Assembly (NCBI GenBank): GCA_010094045.1
Contig: ML986593.1
Span: 124,001 to 188,000 of the forward strand
DNA: 64,000 nt
Direction of reading: 5' to 3'
Source of the DNA: Lojkania enalia
Lineage: Eukaryota > Ascomycota > Dothideomycetes > Pleosporales
Below the pieces are notes generated by a model. That model was not told the DNA's origin and made no database searches. It saw only the letters and a list, made by a program, of their open reading frames with translations. The position numbers and the translations under genes are program-made. Of the stretch, positions 51,483 through 63,520 are shown one piece after another (the first letter of the stretch is position 1; each line of letters starts with the position of its first letter).

Positions 51483-51721
51483 TGGGAGCCCTGGACGATG
51501 CAATGCGCCGACAAGGTCTCTCATCACAGCCTCACGCCAAAAGTTTCATTGCGGAGTTTTTCCGACACCTCCGGCGCCTTACCATATCGGAACAGTTAAT
51601 CCGACTTTTCGCGAGCCGCACCACTATTTTCGACCCCTCCGCAATCTCTTTCCCTCAACATCGCGACAACGCCCATATACTCTCTAGCCTGACGCCGTCT
51701 TCTCTCGCCAATCCTTACAAG
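51483..51721. promoter_or_regulatory. Shared divergent promoter uS15m / RPS0
   Basis: Only 239 bases separate the start codons of a mitochondrial and a cytosolic ribosomal-protein gene. A single region therefore probably drives both, which could coordinate their expression. No TATA box stands out. Confidence 0.6.
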
Positions 51722-52778
51722 ATGGCCCCAAGCAACCTCCCGGCGGTTTTCAACCCGACCCAGTCGGACATTGAGATGCTACTTGCCGCGCAATGCCACC
51801 TTGGCAGCAAGAACCTCCAGGTGCACATGGAGCCCTATCTGTGGAAGACTAGGCCCGACGGTGTCAATGTTATCAACATTGGCAAGACCTGGGAGAAGAT
51901 TGTCCTTGCCGCTAGGATCATCGTCGCTATCGACAACCCGGCTGATAGTACGACTCCAACCTGACTTCCAGCTCGAATTGAGATCAAAGTTTTGAGCTTT
52001 GGACCTTCTAGACCTTTGGCTAACGAGTATATGTAGTTTGCGTTATCTCCGCTCGTCCCTATGGCCAGCGTGCTGTCCTCAAGTTCGCCGCCCATACTGG
52101 TGCCGTCGCTATTGCTGGTCGTTTCACCCCCGGTAACTTCACCAACTACATCACCCGCTCGTTCAAGGAACCCCGCTTGATTATTGTTACCGACCCTCGT
52201 ACCGACGCCCAGGCTATCAAGGAGGCTTCCTACGTCAACATCCCTGTCATTGTAAGAAATATGCCGTGCAGTAGATAGATTGTGCACACAACTCTGAAGA
52301 ACTAGTGCTAATGCGCGATTAGGCCCTCTGCGACACCGACTCCCCCACCGAGTACGTCGACGTTGCTATTCCCACCAACAACAAGGGTCGCCACGCCATT
52401 GGTCTCATCTGGTGGATGTTGGCTCGTGAGGTCCTACGCCTTCGTGGCACGCTTGCCTCGCGTGAGACCGAGTGGGACGTCATGACTGACTTGTACTTCT
52501 ACCGCGACCCTGAGGCTGAAGAGAACAAGGATACTGCTGGTGTTGAGGAGGCCAAGGTTCCTGGCGCTGACGAGGTCGGTCCCGGCCCCGTCGAGTCTGG
52601 CTTCACCAATGAGTGGGAAGTCTCTGGTGCCACCGCTGGTGCATTCGCTGCTGCTAGCGGAACCGCTGCTGGTGCTTCCTGGGATGCTGATGGTGGTGAC
52701 TGGGCAGCTAGCACGGCTCAGGAGGGTGGTGAGGGGTGGGGTGCTACTGAGCAGCAGAGCGGCCCCGTCCAATGGTAG
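51722..52778 (+). CDS. RPS0: 40S ribosomal protein S0 (uS2, laminin-receptor-like)
   Basis: Exons 51722-51947, 52037-52251 and 52323-52778, with introns of 89 and 71 nt, give 298 aa. ATG 51722 gives the conserved [20 protein letters not shown]; ATGs further upstream in the same frame belong to the leader. Typical uS2 motifs: [51 protein letters not shown] and [19 protein letters not shown]. The acidic, Ala/Gly/Trp-rich tail is characteristic of eukaryotic S0. It is needed for maturation of the 40S subunit 3' end of 18S rRNA. It is convergent with EAF. Confidence 0.96.
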
Positions 52779-53259
52779 ACAATGTTTCCCTCCGCCTCCC
52801 TTTTCTTCACTGCTTCTTCTCCCCTTGACCCTGTCTTCTAATCTGCTTCACAACACTCTATCCCTAGGAGCTTGGGCCGGAAAAGGTGTTTGCAGATGGT
52901 CATGGTTATCTGAAGGAATAAAAATATGTTCAATGTTCAGGAGGGAATGCTAATTTTGAAGGAAATGCGTCGATGCTATGCGCTTATGAGGGAAAGATAC
53001 TCGGACTCATCTGCGAGGTATGAGGGAAAGCCCTGTGCTAGCGATGCGGGTTGTACTTGAGTGGCACCCATTCCTTCAATTGAGCTTTTACTTCACTGCG
53101 TACGTGTGCTTGTGTGGCTTCAAAAACGTTCAAACTTGACGTATCCCCCATAACTCTATAGATGGGACTCGAATCCAAATTCTTCAGTGCAGTAAATACC
53201 TGAACATGATACATATATAAGAACAAGTCATTGTACAAGTCGTCGACAGGCTTTGTTCA
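52779..53259. other. Spacer between convergent genes
   Basis: 3' flanks of RPS0 and EAF. No gene is seen; a B-box-like GACTCGAATCC near 53166 has no tRNA structure around it. Confidence 0.5.
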
Positions 53260-54834
53260 TCATTCCTCCTCGCTCTCCTCGCTACTTTCCCCCGCAAGTC
53301 CCTGCATCATCTCCTTGTACAAAATATCGTCCTCATCCTCCTCCGCAGCCACCAGTCCCCCAACACTCATCTTCCGAGCCGGCGGTCCAATATCCATAGG
53401 CTCCACATCTCTATCCTCCTCCCCGCCCCCATTAGCCCAGCTACCCTGGCCCTCATCATCTTCCTCTCCATCCGCATCCTCATCATCACTCCCACCGCCC
53501 ACATTCCCAAAATCAATTACCCCTTCATCTTCCTGCACCCTGTTTCTCTGAGGCGTGAGAGTATGCGGATTCGGAGATCCCTCCACGCTATTCGCTGCGC
53601 TGGCAAAACTTATAGGACCGGCGGACGGCGAGCGGCCGCCCAGGCCGAGCGTCTGACCGAGGCCTAGGCTCGCGAGGGCAGAGTGCCGGGGCTTGGGACG
53701 TGCGTCCGGGACCTCAATTTCAAGGCCTCCGCCTCCGATGTCTTCTTCTGGTTCGGAGACATTGTCTTCTTCGCGGGAGCCGTCTTCCAAGTCGGGGTGG
53801 TGGTGGCGGGGAGAGGGGCTGCGGGCGGGTGGTGACGAGGCGAGGGAGGCTGCATCGGCGTCGGAGGAGCTGTCTTCGATAATCTCTGCGGATTTGATTC
53901 TTGACGATGGGGCAGGTGCTGCTTTCTTCCTCGCTGTCGCAGATGAGGCGTCTGTCTTTGCGGTGGCGCGGCGCTCGAGGCGGACGGTCGGTGCGGGGGT
54001 CTTCTTCGTCGTCGTGGCGGTACGGGGTTTGGAGACAAGGGGATCTGCTTCGGGGGACTTGCGCTTTCGGGGCTTGGGCGCTGCGGCTTTGGGTTGCGGT
54101 TTTAGGGCGGTGGTAGTGGTAGGCTTGCGGGCGGGGAGGAGAGGTGTGTTGAGGGCGGAGCCGGTGCCTGTGCGGTAGTCTGGCGAACTAGGGGTTGCGT
54201 ACTCGGACTCGTCGCCCCTCTTCTCACCATCTTTTCTTAAGAAGTGCCGGAAGTCGTACGGGTTGTTTGGGTCCGGGTCGTCGTTCTCGTTGTCCTGGGC
54301 ACCGGTCTCGTCGAACAGGTCGTCTACTCCTACGGTAGCGTCTTGTGCCTCAGATTTCTTCTTCTTGGGGTATATTTTGGTGTGCGTGGTAGATATGTCG
54401 GCGCGGTTTTTGGTGGAGATGTTGAAGGTGTAAGTCGATGTCAAGGGCTCGAGTGTGGCCTTCTGAGTCGCGGCGTCGAATATTAGGACGTAGGATTTCT
54501 TGGGCTCCGTCCTTTGTCCTGTAAATGTGAACACATCGCCCGCTTTGCTACCGTCCCTATCTTCTAATTTCAGGGCATAGCGATCGCCCGAGCCTGCCGT
54601 CAGCGTGGCATTTCGGGCTGCGGTTGTCTGAGCAGGCTTGTGGTTGTCTAGTTGGTGGTATTAGAAGGTTACGTGGAGTAGTAGTTGAAGCGGATATGTA
54701 CACTTTACGCTGGTGTACGCTCCTATAGACACATCGTTCTTCGCTATCCGGTCGCTGATGTGGAGGCTGAAATGTGCCTTCTTGTGCGGATCCAGGGTTC
54801 GAGGTGAGCGTCCCTCGAGCATTGGAGACGCCAT
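53260..54834 (-). CDS. ELL-associated factor EAF (Pol II elongation)
   Basis: Exons 54702-54834 and 53260-54647, with a 54-nt intron, give 506 aa. The donor AAGT|GTACAT is chosen because it yields YTSVKYNHKPAQ, matching the conserved (I/V)(R/K)YDFKPAS-type motif of EAF proteins. Residues ~1-130 form the EAF N-terminal domain (LHISDRIAKNDVSIGAYTSV, DVFTFTGQRTEPKKSYVLIF, YTFNISTKNR). The remainder is disordered: Lys/Ala/Pro-rich in the middle (basic), strongly acidic at the end (runs of Asp/Glu, final SSEESEEE). EAF binds ELL and stimulates RNA polymerase II elongation; the acidic tail is the likely activation domain. No gene for ELL lies in this window. Confidence 0.85.
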
Positions 54835-57800
54835 GGCTCCGATCAACTAACTTCTCCAGTCTCGATACTGGCTCGCTATCGAGCCCTACAAAACGGTGAA
54901 GGAGCAATGACAAGTCCAAGAGGGAGACGCTGCGGGTGCGTGAAGGAGAGGAGTGGAGGCCGGCGATTGTCAGCTATTTGGCGGCTTTGTTCGCGAGGCG
55001 TGGGCGTGGGCGGACATGTTTGGGGCTCATGGGCTCAGGCCAGATCCCGATGATCCGGGCCGATTGCCGGTTAGCTGATGTCTCACATTTTTGGCGGGTC
55101 TACCCGTCCGCTATCGCTGCATCGGAGCGCTCCCCACATGACTATATATAGTTGACCTTCCTAAATCTGTTCAATTATTTGAATACCGGGTCAACAAGAT
55201 GCAAATAGATCGTGGTCGACAATTGAATGCCTAGAATTGACCCAACCAACCCTAAACCACCGAGATATTTTAACTCGCTCCTATAGCTTCGCACTTGGCA
55301 CTACTCAAATCGGCGTTCAACCCACTTGATGGATTGCTTCAATAACGGCAAGGGTTATGTAAGCGTCAAGCCGGCTTGTCGCCGTCCGTACTGTCCAAGT
55401 GTGCTTGCTGAAGAGATCAAGTCCGCTAATCTATCCTTGTTGAATTCCACCAGCTGCTCTCCTCCCGTCTCTTCTATAATTTATTTCTTCTTGAATCCAG
55501 TGAACTATTCTCCCTGATTTTGACGACCCCGCGTGAACTCACCTTGAGCGACTTTCTGTCGGCCATAATTCCTCTCAAGGTATTCCATCAAGCCATCTTT
55601 CGATACTTTTGTGCATCTCGGCGTCTATTTGCAATCTTTCGGATAGTAGATCAGGAATCTCCTCGAGAGATTTCATTCGTCCGAAAATAGCTTAGGCTTC
55701 ACCGCCGTTATCTACAAGCTAATGCTCCTCAGTTGCTAAGCTAAGCTATGCATGGTGGCCGAAAATAGCTGAACTGCCACGGCGTAATCCTTCCAATTGT
55801 ATTTGAGAGCTTCATCTTTAACTTGCTCTTCGAATAGCTTGAAATTAGCCGTATCCACTGATTCACTCATGCGAATTTTCTATCTTCTTCGTCGATTTAT
55901 TCTACAGTTGTGGGCGATTCTTCCAATTCTCTACGAATTAGTTCCTTTTCGCTAGGCATATATAGGGCGATATTAATGCCACCAAGGTGAAAATGTTCCT
56001 TTTCACCTATTCGACGTCGTCAAAGGCTTTAAAGACTCACATGCCATCCAGTTCCTTCAGCAGATTTACGTTTCTCAACTTCTGCCTTAACAATACTTAT
56101 TTTCACCACGAGAGGAAACGATAGCATTGGCATGTTTCGGCATCGGCACTTTACATGCTCCTTGGCTTGCTTTAGGGACAACCTATGGTGCACCGCTTCG
56201 TATATTTCTTGTACGAAGCTGCAAATGAGTGCATAGAGCCCTCTAGCTCCCCAACAATAGCAGGGTAATTCTCAATCCCATGAGGTCGGGAAGGCTTACT
56301 AGAGCATCAATTAGGTGGTATGATCACCTTCTCGCATACGCAAGTTAATGCGATGCTTAAGGTGTTTAATAAGATCAAAGACGTCACAGACCGGAAGATG
56401 AGAATAATGCAGGTACCGTACGTGACAGGAAGGACTCGGCATTTCAGCTTTGTTAAGAAAACTATTGATAAAAAATCCGAATAAATGGAAATTATAACTG
56501 CTATCTTTTCCTTCGCGCCAATATTTTGGAGGCTAGAATGTGTCAGTGAGCTGATAAGGTTCCTCTAACACCCACTGTCGGCCAAATTGGAAATATTGAT
56601 AAATGGTATAGCCCGGTTTGCAACCCCGATAATCATGCAGATATTCCTGACCTACAATTATAACTCTTCTGACAGTGAGCATGATTCCTAAGAATCTTCC
56701 TCAATACACGCTCTCATTCATTCCCTCTTGCTCCTTACCATCCCACGTCTCTTCCATTATCGTCATATCCCAAATTTGTGAGACTTCTGGAACCCTTTTC
56801 GTTACAGAGTCAGAGAAGAGTGACTCCGTAAAGGAGCTTCATCGTCCGTCAAAACGTCAAGGAATATGATTCGCAATTCGCTAGGACTCCGAAGTCGGAG
56901 AAGGATGTAGGAAAAAGCGGAAGACAATGACAGTGGCTCGTAACCTGTGCTCTGAAGATTATATAGTATATGAAGGAAGATACGAACTAATTGGACCGAA
57001 GCTTCTTATCAGCTGAATGCTTATGACATGTTGACATCGTGAAGCGCTCCATTTGAACATGCTGAGTCAATTCCTAGGCGGGAACGGCCAGCTAGTAGAC
57101 ACGCCTATAGAGATACCATGAAAATATGTGATTAGAGTTTTTTCCGAAAGAGATATCTCGTATCTTCGCGTCTGTTCCGCGTGTACGGGTCTCAATATAT
57201 AAAATCGGCACTATCCTCATGCGGGGCGTACGCGGTAACATCCCGTAGTAACAACACTGGACGGAACGTCGCAATCCTCAATATTAGTGGATAGGAGCCC
57301 CCTTCCACCCGGACAAGTGGAGTATTTCCCATTAGTGACTGCTTCATGGTCGCGATGATAGTCGGTCTAGAAGAAGACCTAGAAGCCGAAATCGCTGCCG
57401 CAGTTGCTCGCCTAGCGTGCTAGGACTCGTGTAAGCGCATTATTCATATCGATCTTGTGGTATGTTCCGCTCTTATATTAGGCTCACCTCCCGCTTCCGG
57501 GTGTCGGGAGGATTTAGGTGTGCGTAAATAGAGAGATGGTTTAGCCTATTATATTACCTATACACTCGCGTCATCGCCCTCCAATATTGTTACTATTGAT
57601 GGCGAGTGTGCTAAGGATTCAAGTTATGAGCGCCATGCGTGGCGCAATCTAGAGACTCACTATCTAGTAACTAGAAGGGGCCTAGGTAGTCTAAACATGG
57701 TATTGGGACGAGCCATGGTTAATGATTTGGCGCCGAGCATCGTGTGCATAACTTTGTTTAGAAAGCTGTGGGACTCCATGAGCAATATGTGATAATCTCG

Positions 57801-58015
57801 TCTTGACAGTATTCATAAAGCATTCCAAAGCCACGGGACTGGAAAGGCGTGGCTGTATCGGGAAGCCCGATGCTGGGAGATGGGAGAGATAGATATATTG
57901 GGGTATTAATGGCAAGGAGGTTCAACTCGAAATCAACCCAGCATTTTAGTATTCTAGTTTCCCTTAAGACATTCGAATCATAGAAGCATCTGGTCACCAA
58001 ACTCCAACCAGAACT
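54835..58015. other. 3.2-kb AT-rich spacer, no gene recognised
   Basis: Only short ORFs. The part from 55200 to 57700 is AT-rich with many stops in all frames and probably contains decayed repeats; I could not assign any family. The EAF promoter lies at the left end and the promoter of the Cys-rich gene at the right. Confidence 0.45.
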
Positions 58016-58405
58016 ATGCAACTTCCACGAACTCTCTTCACCTTGCTCACGGTCGCGACCGCAACCTCTGCTATCATTATCGATCCGCGTTCAGACCCAG
58101 GAGGTCCCTGCGAGCAAAAGAGCGATTGTTACGGCGGCGCGCTCTGCTGCAACAAGATATGCACACTTGGAAGCTGTGTACCGGGCTCGGTCCCAAACGT
58201 CGGAGCACCATGCATGGACTACTACAATTGCTTTGGAGGTGCGATATGCTGTAGCGGAAAATGCCAGGTGGGGAGTTGTAGAATGGACGGAACATGTGAT
58301 GCAGATAATGATTGTTATGGATGGTGTCACAACAGTGCGAGTCGGAAGTGCTGCATTTCATGGGGGCAAGTAGAAGGAAAGTGTAGCTGTGTCGGCTACT
58401 GTTAG
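58016..58405 (+). CDS. Small secreted protein with tandem cysteine modules (20 Cys)
   Basis: Single exon, 129 aa. Signal peptide MQLPRTLFTLLTVATATSA, then a short IIIDPRSDPGG linker. The mature part has 20 cysteines. Two near-identical modules follow C-x5-C-x5-CC-x3(2)-C-x4-C: CEQKSDCYGGALCCNKIC and CMDYYNCFGGAICCSGKC, separated by PGSVPNVGAP. A third, diverged module starts CDADNDCYGWC and ends KCSCVGYC. All cysteines can pair, predicting a compact disulfide-knotted protein in the apoplast or wall. Effector, antimicrobial or wall roles are all possible; none is shown. I do not recognise a named family. It is isolated from other secreted-protein genes by 3 kb of spacer on the left. Confidence 0.75.
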   Translation: MQLPRTLFTLLTVATATSAIIIDPRSDPGGPCEQKSDCYGGALCCNKICTLGSCVPGSVPNVGAPCMDYYNCFGGAICCSGKCQVGSCRMDGTCDADNDCYGWCHNSASRKCCISWGQVEGKCSCVGYC

Positions 58406-58651
58406 TGAACCTACAGGGGCTCGTTTTACTGACAAATGATAACACTTTTGCACTATGGATAGCTGGTTGGCACCGTGATGAAATTGGATTAGTCATATGC
58501 TCTAATAAAATCATTGATTTCAAAGCTATTGGTGAATGTGTGATAATAGTATCCAGAATGAGGAAGAGGAATGATTGATATAGCCGCGAACTAATGTCAT
58601 ATAGTTTGGATTCAGATATTGTGAACTCGCCTCTATTAATGCCCCCTTGGT

Positions 58652-59821
58652 CTAGGTCGAATTTTGCAGAGGCTTTCCAGTTTCAAACAGTTCTTTGGCC
58701 AACCCATATTGTAAGGGCCCATTGAGCGGTGGACAGTGCACAGATTCGGTAAATCCGTCTCCACAAATTCCGTTTAACGTTTTCCACACGTCGATCTTGA
58801 TTAGATGATGCAGCTCAGACGCTGAGCCAAATCGACATCGAAAGTCGACGAAGCAGTGCGAGCAATGCCGCGTGCATTCCGGGATTGGATCGGGCAGCCA
58901 ATGACTTACAGAAGAGTCCGTGGGGTAAGTGGGGTCAGTAGTGTCGCGATACTGTAGTTTGGAGGCATAGACGTGTGGGCAGAGGTAGAGGCCGCGTAGG
59001 ACAGCATAGCGCTCCGACACCAGCAGTGTACTCCACGGTTTCGGAAGCTCGATAACATATTGTACGTGGGAGGCAAGTGGAAATTTGATCACCTGGGCGT
59101 TTCGCGCTCGCTTTTCCCGAACTCTGGCTCTATAGTTCAGAAGCAGGCCTTGCTCAACATTCGGAAAGCCTATATCTGCCATTGCTCTCAACTCATGAGT
59201 TGCCCACGGCTTGCGATATGTTCCTGAGCATTCTAACAAAGATGCGCATATTCCTGTGCTCTTTCCATGGACATAATAATCTTGCAATTTCTGTGCTAGG
59301 AAGGAGGAAACTCCATGGATAGTGGCTGGTAAGTTTCTGTCTGTGTGGTGATTTTTGAGTAATGGCCAAGCGCATGCAGAGTTGTACGGACGAATGACTC
59401 CGCATTCATTACAACTTGCATACGCTGGCATATCCCTAGCGAGTGCTGAGATGAGGGAACTCCAAGTAGACCATGATTCACTATCATTCCAGGGTTTAGG
59501 CCAAGATTTTGTTCCTAACTTATCGCAAAGACTGCGCGACGCAAAGGCCAGTGCGGCTTCGGAGTTGCGGGGGAGATACTGCGTGATCTGCAAGAGCAAT
59601 TCGGCTGGTAGAAGCTCTAGTTGACTCTGGATGCGATTTTGAGTTCGATTTGCGTCTGGTCTAATTGTCGTTGCATGAGACTTCTGACACTGTTCACAAA
59701 ACCACTGTTCAGGAACGTCCCTAGGGCCCTTCGAGGAGCCGAATATTTTCGCATGAAACTCGCATCGACCTGACCCGAGACACGGAAGAAGGTCTGGCAA
59801 GAACAAGCTGCGGTTAGACAT
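58652..59821 (-). CDS. F-box protein with N-terminal zinc-binding motif
   Basis: Single exon, 389 aa. The N-terminal part has cysteines in PCLGSGRCEFHAKIF and WFCEQCQKSH, which could bind a zinc ion. Residues ~68-105 fit an F-box: LELLPAELLLQITQYLP, then SEAALAFASRSLCDKLG. A second Cys set follows (YASCNECGVIRPY) and a third at the C-terminus (CTRHCSHCFVDFRCRFG). Fungal proteins with this plan are numerous and uncharacterised. A role as an SCF substrate adaptor is inferred from the F-box. It is divergent from the AA14-like gene. Confidence 0.7.
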   Translation of the reverse strand: MSNRSLFLPDLLPCLGSGRCEFHAKIFGSSKGPRDVPEQWFCEQCQKSHATTIRPDANRTQNRIQSQLELLPAELLLQITQYLPRNSEAALAFASRSLCDKLGTKSWPKPWNDSESWSTWSSLISALARDMPAYASCNECGVIRPYNSACAWPLLKNHHTDRNLPATIHGVSSFLAQKLQDYYVHGKSTGICASLLECSGTYRKPWATHELRAMADIGFPNVEQGLLLNYRARVREKRARNAQVIKFPLASHVQYVIELPKPWSTLLVSERYAVLRGLYLCPHVYASKLQYRDTTDPTYPTDSSVSHWLPDPIPECTRHCSHCFVDFRCRFGSASELHHLIKIDVWKTLNGICGDGFTESVHCPPLNGPLQYGLAKELFETGKPLQNST

Positions 59822-60870
59822 CTATGCTATAGGGCAGTTGCTAAGACCAGAAGGGGCTCTCATTTAGGCTTGAAGCAGAGAGGACTGCTGCTAATTATAC
59901 GTGCCGTTCTCAGGAAATCCCTCAGCGTTTCCGCAACGTATGGGCAGGAGATTTGCGGTCTCGAAAAACTTTGATGATGTAGTCCTCTTGGAGTTATATG
60001 ATTGATGAATGTAGTGGTGGGCTGCTTGTTGTGTAAGAATGTAGGAGCAAAGACTGGAGTGGTCACGGCTTTGAGTTTGAGTGGCAATCGCAACCAAGGC
60101 GACTCGGTTCTTGGCGTACTCCATTTTCCTCGCAACTTGCCACATCCATATTTCACTCACAATCTTCACTGGCGTAGAGACATCTTCGACTTTGACTACT
60201 CTGGAGAGAGTAATGTTTGAACGACTTTTTCAACTTGGTTTTGCATCGTTCGATTTCTACTTCCTCCTACCTTCAATCGAAATTGCTAACGAGTTCAAAC
60301 GCCACCAAATGAAACAAATCAGCTTGAAACATAGCCTTGCGTGCTAACCCATTACTCCACAATCCACATGTTTTTCAATGATTCGCACTAAAATTCTTAT
60401 CGAGTGCTCATTCAAGTAAAGCCTTATACCCGTGCTCCCCTTCTTAAATTTCCGACCATGATCCCGCGCACTAGATCGTCAGCATCTGTTTCGCATCGCA
60501 TAAAAGTCACTAGAAAAGCACCTATTTCTTGGACAAGTACTGCCTTTAGGAGCATATTGATGACTATCATAGAGCAAAAGTGTACGGGATGTCCGCTGAC
60601 GTATGGCTAGGTTGTAACCTGATTTTGAAACTCAAGGGTATGTATATATAGGTAGAAAGGAGGTACAGTATTTAGATTCTCCAACGCACCTCCTAGTGGT
60701 TGACATTCTTTAGATTCGTTTTCAGGGTTTGATACGTTCTTTCACTCAGTTTAGCCTTGACGGCGTCCATTCATTCATTTCAATCGTTCGATTAAACACT
60801 AGCAGCTTAGTCTGCTTATTCAACAGCGTACCAATTTTCAATTCAGTTGAGTTGACATTAGTATTTCCAC
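59822..60870. other. Divergent promoter region, no gene recognised
   Basis: 1 kb between the F-box gene (reverse) and the AA14-like gene (forward). Short ORFs only. Confidence 0.5.
60643..60650 (+). promoter_or_regulatory. TATA box of the AA14-like gene
   Basis: TATATATA about 220 bases upstream of ATG 60871. The distance implies a leader of about 150-190 bases. Motif-only evidence. Confidence 0.35.
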
Positions 60871-62150
60871 ATGCTTCAAACCGCTCTCCTTTCCCTCACC
60901 CTCGCGGGTTCAACTCTCGCTCACATAGCGGCCTGGGCCCCGGGGATGTACTGTCGTGGTGGTTCAGATCCAAATATCGACAACCAGAATACCAACGATG
61001 CCGTAAACCCACTCTACAACCTTACAAAGGAAGATTGGTGGTTTCAACACGATCGAGGCTGCGATATCGTGCCACCAAGGGCTGGCGAGTTTCTCGAAGT
61101 GCCTGCCAATGGCAACTTTACTGTTGAACTGGCGCACAATCGCGCTTCAACTACGCTGAGTTATGATGGTCGATTCGTCACTGCTTGGCCAGATGGCGGT
61201 GATCACCCGGAGAACTGGAATGGGTGGAATACGGAGGGAACGCCGGCAGTATGCTTAAAAGATGACGGCGCGATGCATGCCTACAATGAGTCCTCGGCTG
61301 CCGGCACTGCATTCGCAATAAGCTACAATTCGGATATTGAGGACGTGACGATGGAGAACTTGGTGGTGTTTACCACATTGTATCATACTCCGTGGAAGCG
61401 ATTGGCAACATATCAGGTACCAAACTTGCCTCAATGTCCAGAAGACGGCTGTCACTGTGCTTGGCTTTGGGTTCCAAGTGGATGTGGAGAGCCAAACATG
61501 TAAGTTTTCTAGCCTATTTGATTCGAAACCCTTGTTACTGCCAGTTAGATCTAATAGTAACCGACCCGAGCAGGTACATGCAAGGCTTCAAATGCAAGGT
61601 TACTGGCGCCACTTCCACCTCCCCACTTTCAAAAGCTCAGGTGCCAGCCTTTTGCGAAGATGACCAGTCAAAATGTGTCAAAGGGGCCAAGCAGATGCTC
61701 GCGTGGCACCAGAAGACGGGTAATAACATTGAGACTAAGCCAGGAGTTACCCCCAACTACAATCAGAAGTGTGGATGGGCCGAAGGCGCGCAGACCGATA
61801 TCTTTGAGAGCGCTGCCTTACCGACTTCGATCATCCCTCCTTCGAACGGGACATCTCAGCCTGTGACCTCGACATCAAGTGCCGTGGTATCCGTGATGCC
61901 AGTAGATGCGACTATAATAACGTCGCTGTTGCACGGCCCAAACAAGTCTTTGACTACCCTCGCCACTTCGACGGTTATTGCCAAGGACTATACATCGGCG
62001 ATATTGGTCTCATCCGCGACATCGACTATCGTCTCGACTGCTGCGCCTGTCGCAAATACCACTATAGGGCACTACAATCGCCCGACTAGAAAGTTATGCA
62101 GTAAGGGGACGCCTCGAGCCCGTGCCCGAGCTGCAGTTGCTGCTGCGTAG
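60871..62150 (+). CDS. AA14-like lytic polysaccharide monooxygenase
   Basis: Exons 60871-61499 and 61574-62150, with a 74-nt intron, give 401 aa. The signal peptide [17 protein letters not shown] ends right before His18, so the mature protein starts with the N-terminal His of an LPMO copper brace ([14 protein letters not shown]). A second candidate copper His lies in [13 protein letters not shown]. The core has [16 protein letters not shown] followed by [13 protein letters not shown] and [11 protein letters not shown], the conserved Cys pattern I associate with the AA14 family, whose founding basidiomycete members oxidise xylan on cellulose. Ascomycete members are less well characterised, and the substrate here is unknown. 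A Ser/Thr-rich tail and a basic, Ala-rich end follow; there is no carbohydrate-binding module and no clear GPI signal. Confidence 0.7.
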
Positions 62151-63520
62151 TAGGTAGATAGCGATCACCAATTCAACAATCCACGTATATGAAGCCAGCC
62201 CGTTAATGTGGCATCTTCAGCTATCGGGTTTACAGTTTGTCGTTTTCGTTCTTATATAATTTTCTCCTAGCTCCTGTATAAATGTAGGGAACCGTCGCAA
62301 ATAGACTGATCAATGGCAGAATTCTGCTATGGAACGTTAAAGGCGCTGTGCATCGTTGCATGTCACAATAACATGATGAGTAACTGGTCGTGGTTGGCAC
62401 ACGACAGCTGGCATACCAGGTAGGATCGCCTGATGTCCGCGGTCCATTGCGATCTGCTGTAGTACATTGCACACGGCGTCAGCTACGGTTGGTCATCTGC
62501 ACGCGGATGATTGTGCAATTGATGTGAGGCTCAAGTGGTACAAGGACAGCCGTTGGCGTATGACGTTTGCGTGCTCCGTCGGTTCCGTTCCGCCAATTCA
62601 AGGCGTGATCCCTGGTTTCAATATGGCAGGCTCCGGAAATGAAGGGTTGACAGGGCAAATGAGCGCGCTGATGGCATCCCTCAAGCTAGCCCCTGCGTGT
62701 TGTCATGCTGTAGACTGTATAGGACAGCCGGATAGGATAACCGTATAGTACACCGAGAGGCGAATACTAGAAGGATGTTGAGGCTAGGTGTTTCCTGAGC
62801 CTGCGCCGGCGTGCGGGTAGTGGATACAAAGCAGAGCACGCCAGTGGAGGGAGTGGATGACAGGCCGTTTCAAGCCAAGCTGGCGCGTTTCTTATCGACG
62901 GCCAAGGCCCGTGCTAACCGGTTCCAGGCGGCCTTGATCCGGATTGGCTAGTCACCAGCGCCCAGCTCGGCATAGCGCAGGCCGCCTTTCCTTCCCGCGG
63001 AAGCTCGATCGTCCTCGCTACATGGCAATCTCGCAGCTTTCCAGTTTTCCCTGCCGACATCGTTGTTGAACGGACGTGCACTGTTGGACGCGGCCGGCTC
63101 GCCTAGCGGGACAAGGCAATGGTGATGGAAATCATGAAATGCTTGCGTTCCTCCCCTGGCGGATGAGGGAGGAGGTGAACGACTAGGACGCGCCGACGTC
63201 GTTTGTCTGTCACTTCCTTCCTTTCCTTCTTCCTCGCGCCTTCCCTCGTCCAATTCGCCCCTGCTCGGTGGGTGAACTGCTCTTGCCACTTGCGCTCGAC
63301 AACCTCTTCTCGCGGTAGGAGCTTTCCACCACGCACAGTCGTTCGTTGCACGCGCGCTCCTCCGTGTTGGAGAGAAAAAAAAAACCCTCCCCCAATAACC
63401 CCCAGGCCAGTCCATCGCTCGTTTTAACTGCTGCGCGCCTTTGCTTTCGCTCGCTGCCTAGTATCTGTACGCTTTTTTGTCGCTTGCCGCTCGTTCTTTG
63501 CATACGAAATCGAGTTCATT
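62151..63520. other. Spacer and long CT-rich leader of the GH72 gene
   Basis: No gene is seen. The 330 bases before ATG 63521 are pyrimidine-rich (TTCCTTCCTTTCC and similar), which is typical of strongly expressed fungal genes. Confidence 0.55.

Noticed and set aside
53160..53180. tRNA B-box-like GACTCGAATCC
   Set aside because: There is no A box at the right distance and no cloverleaf can be folded from the surrounding 70-80 bases.
53664..54178. ORFs on both strands overlapping EAF
   Set aside because: They come from the GC-rich disordered region of EAF and are Arg/Gly/Ser or Pro/Arg/His-rich shadows.
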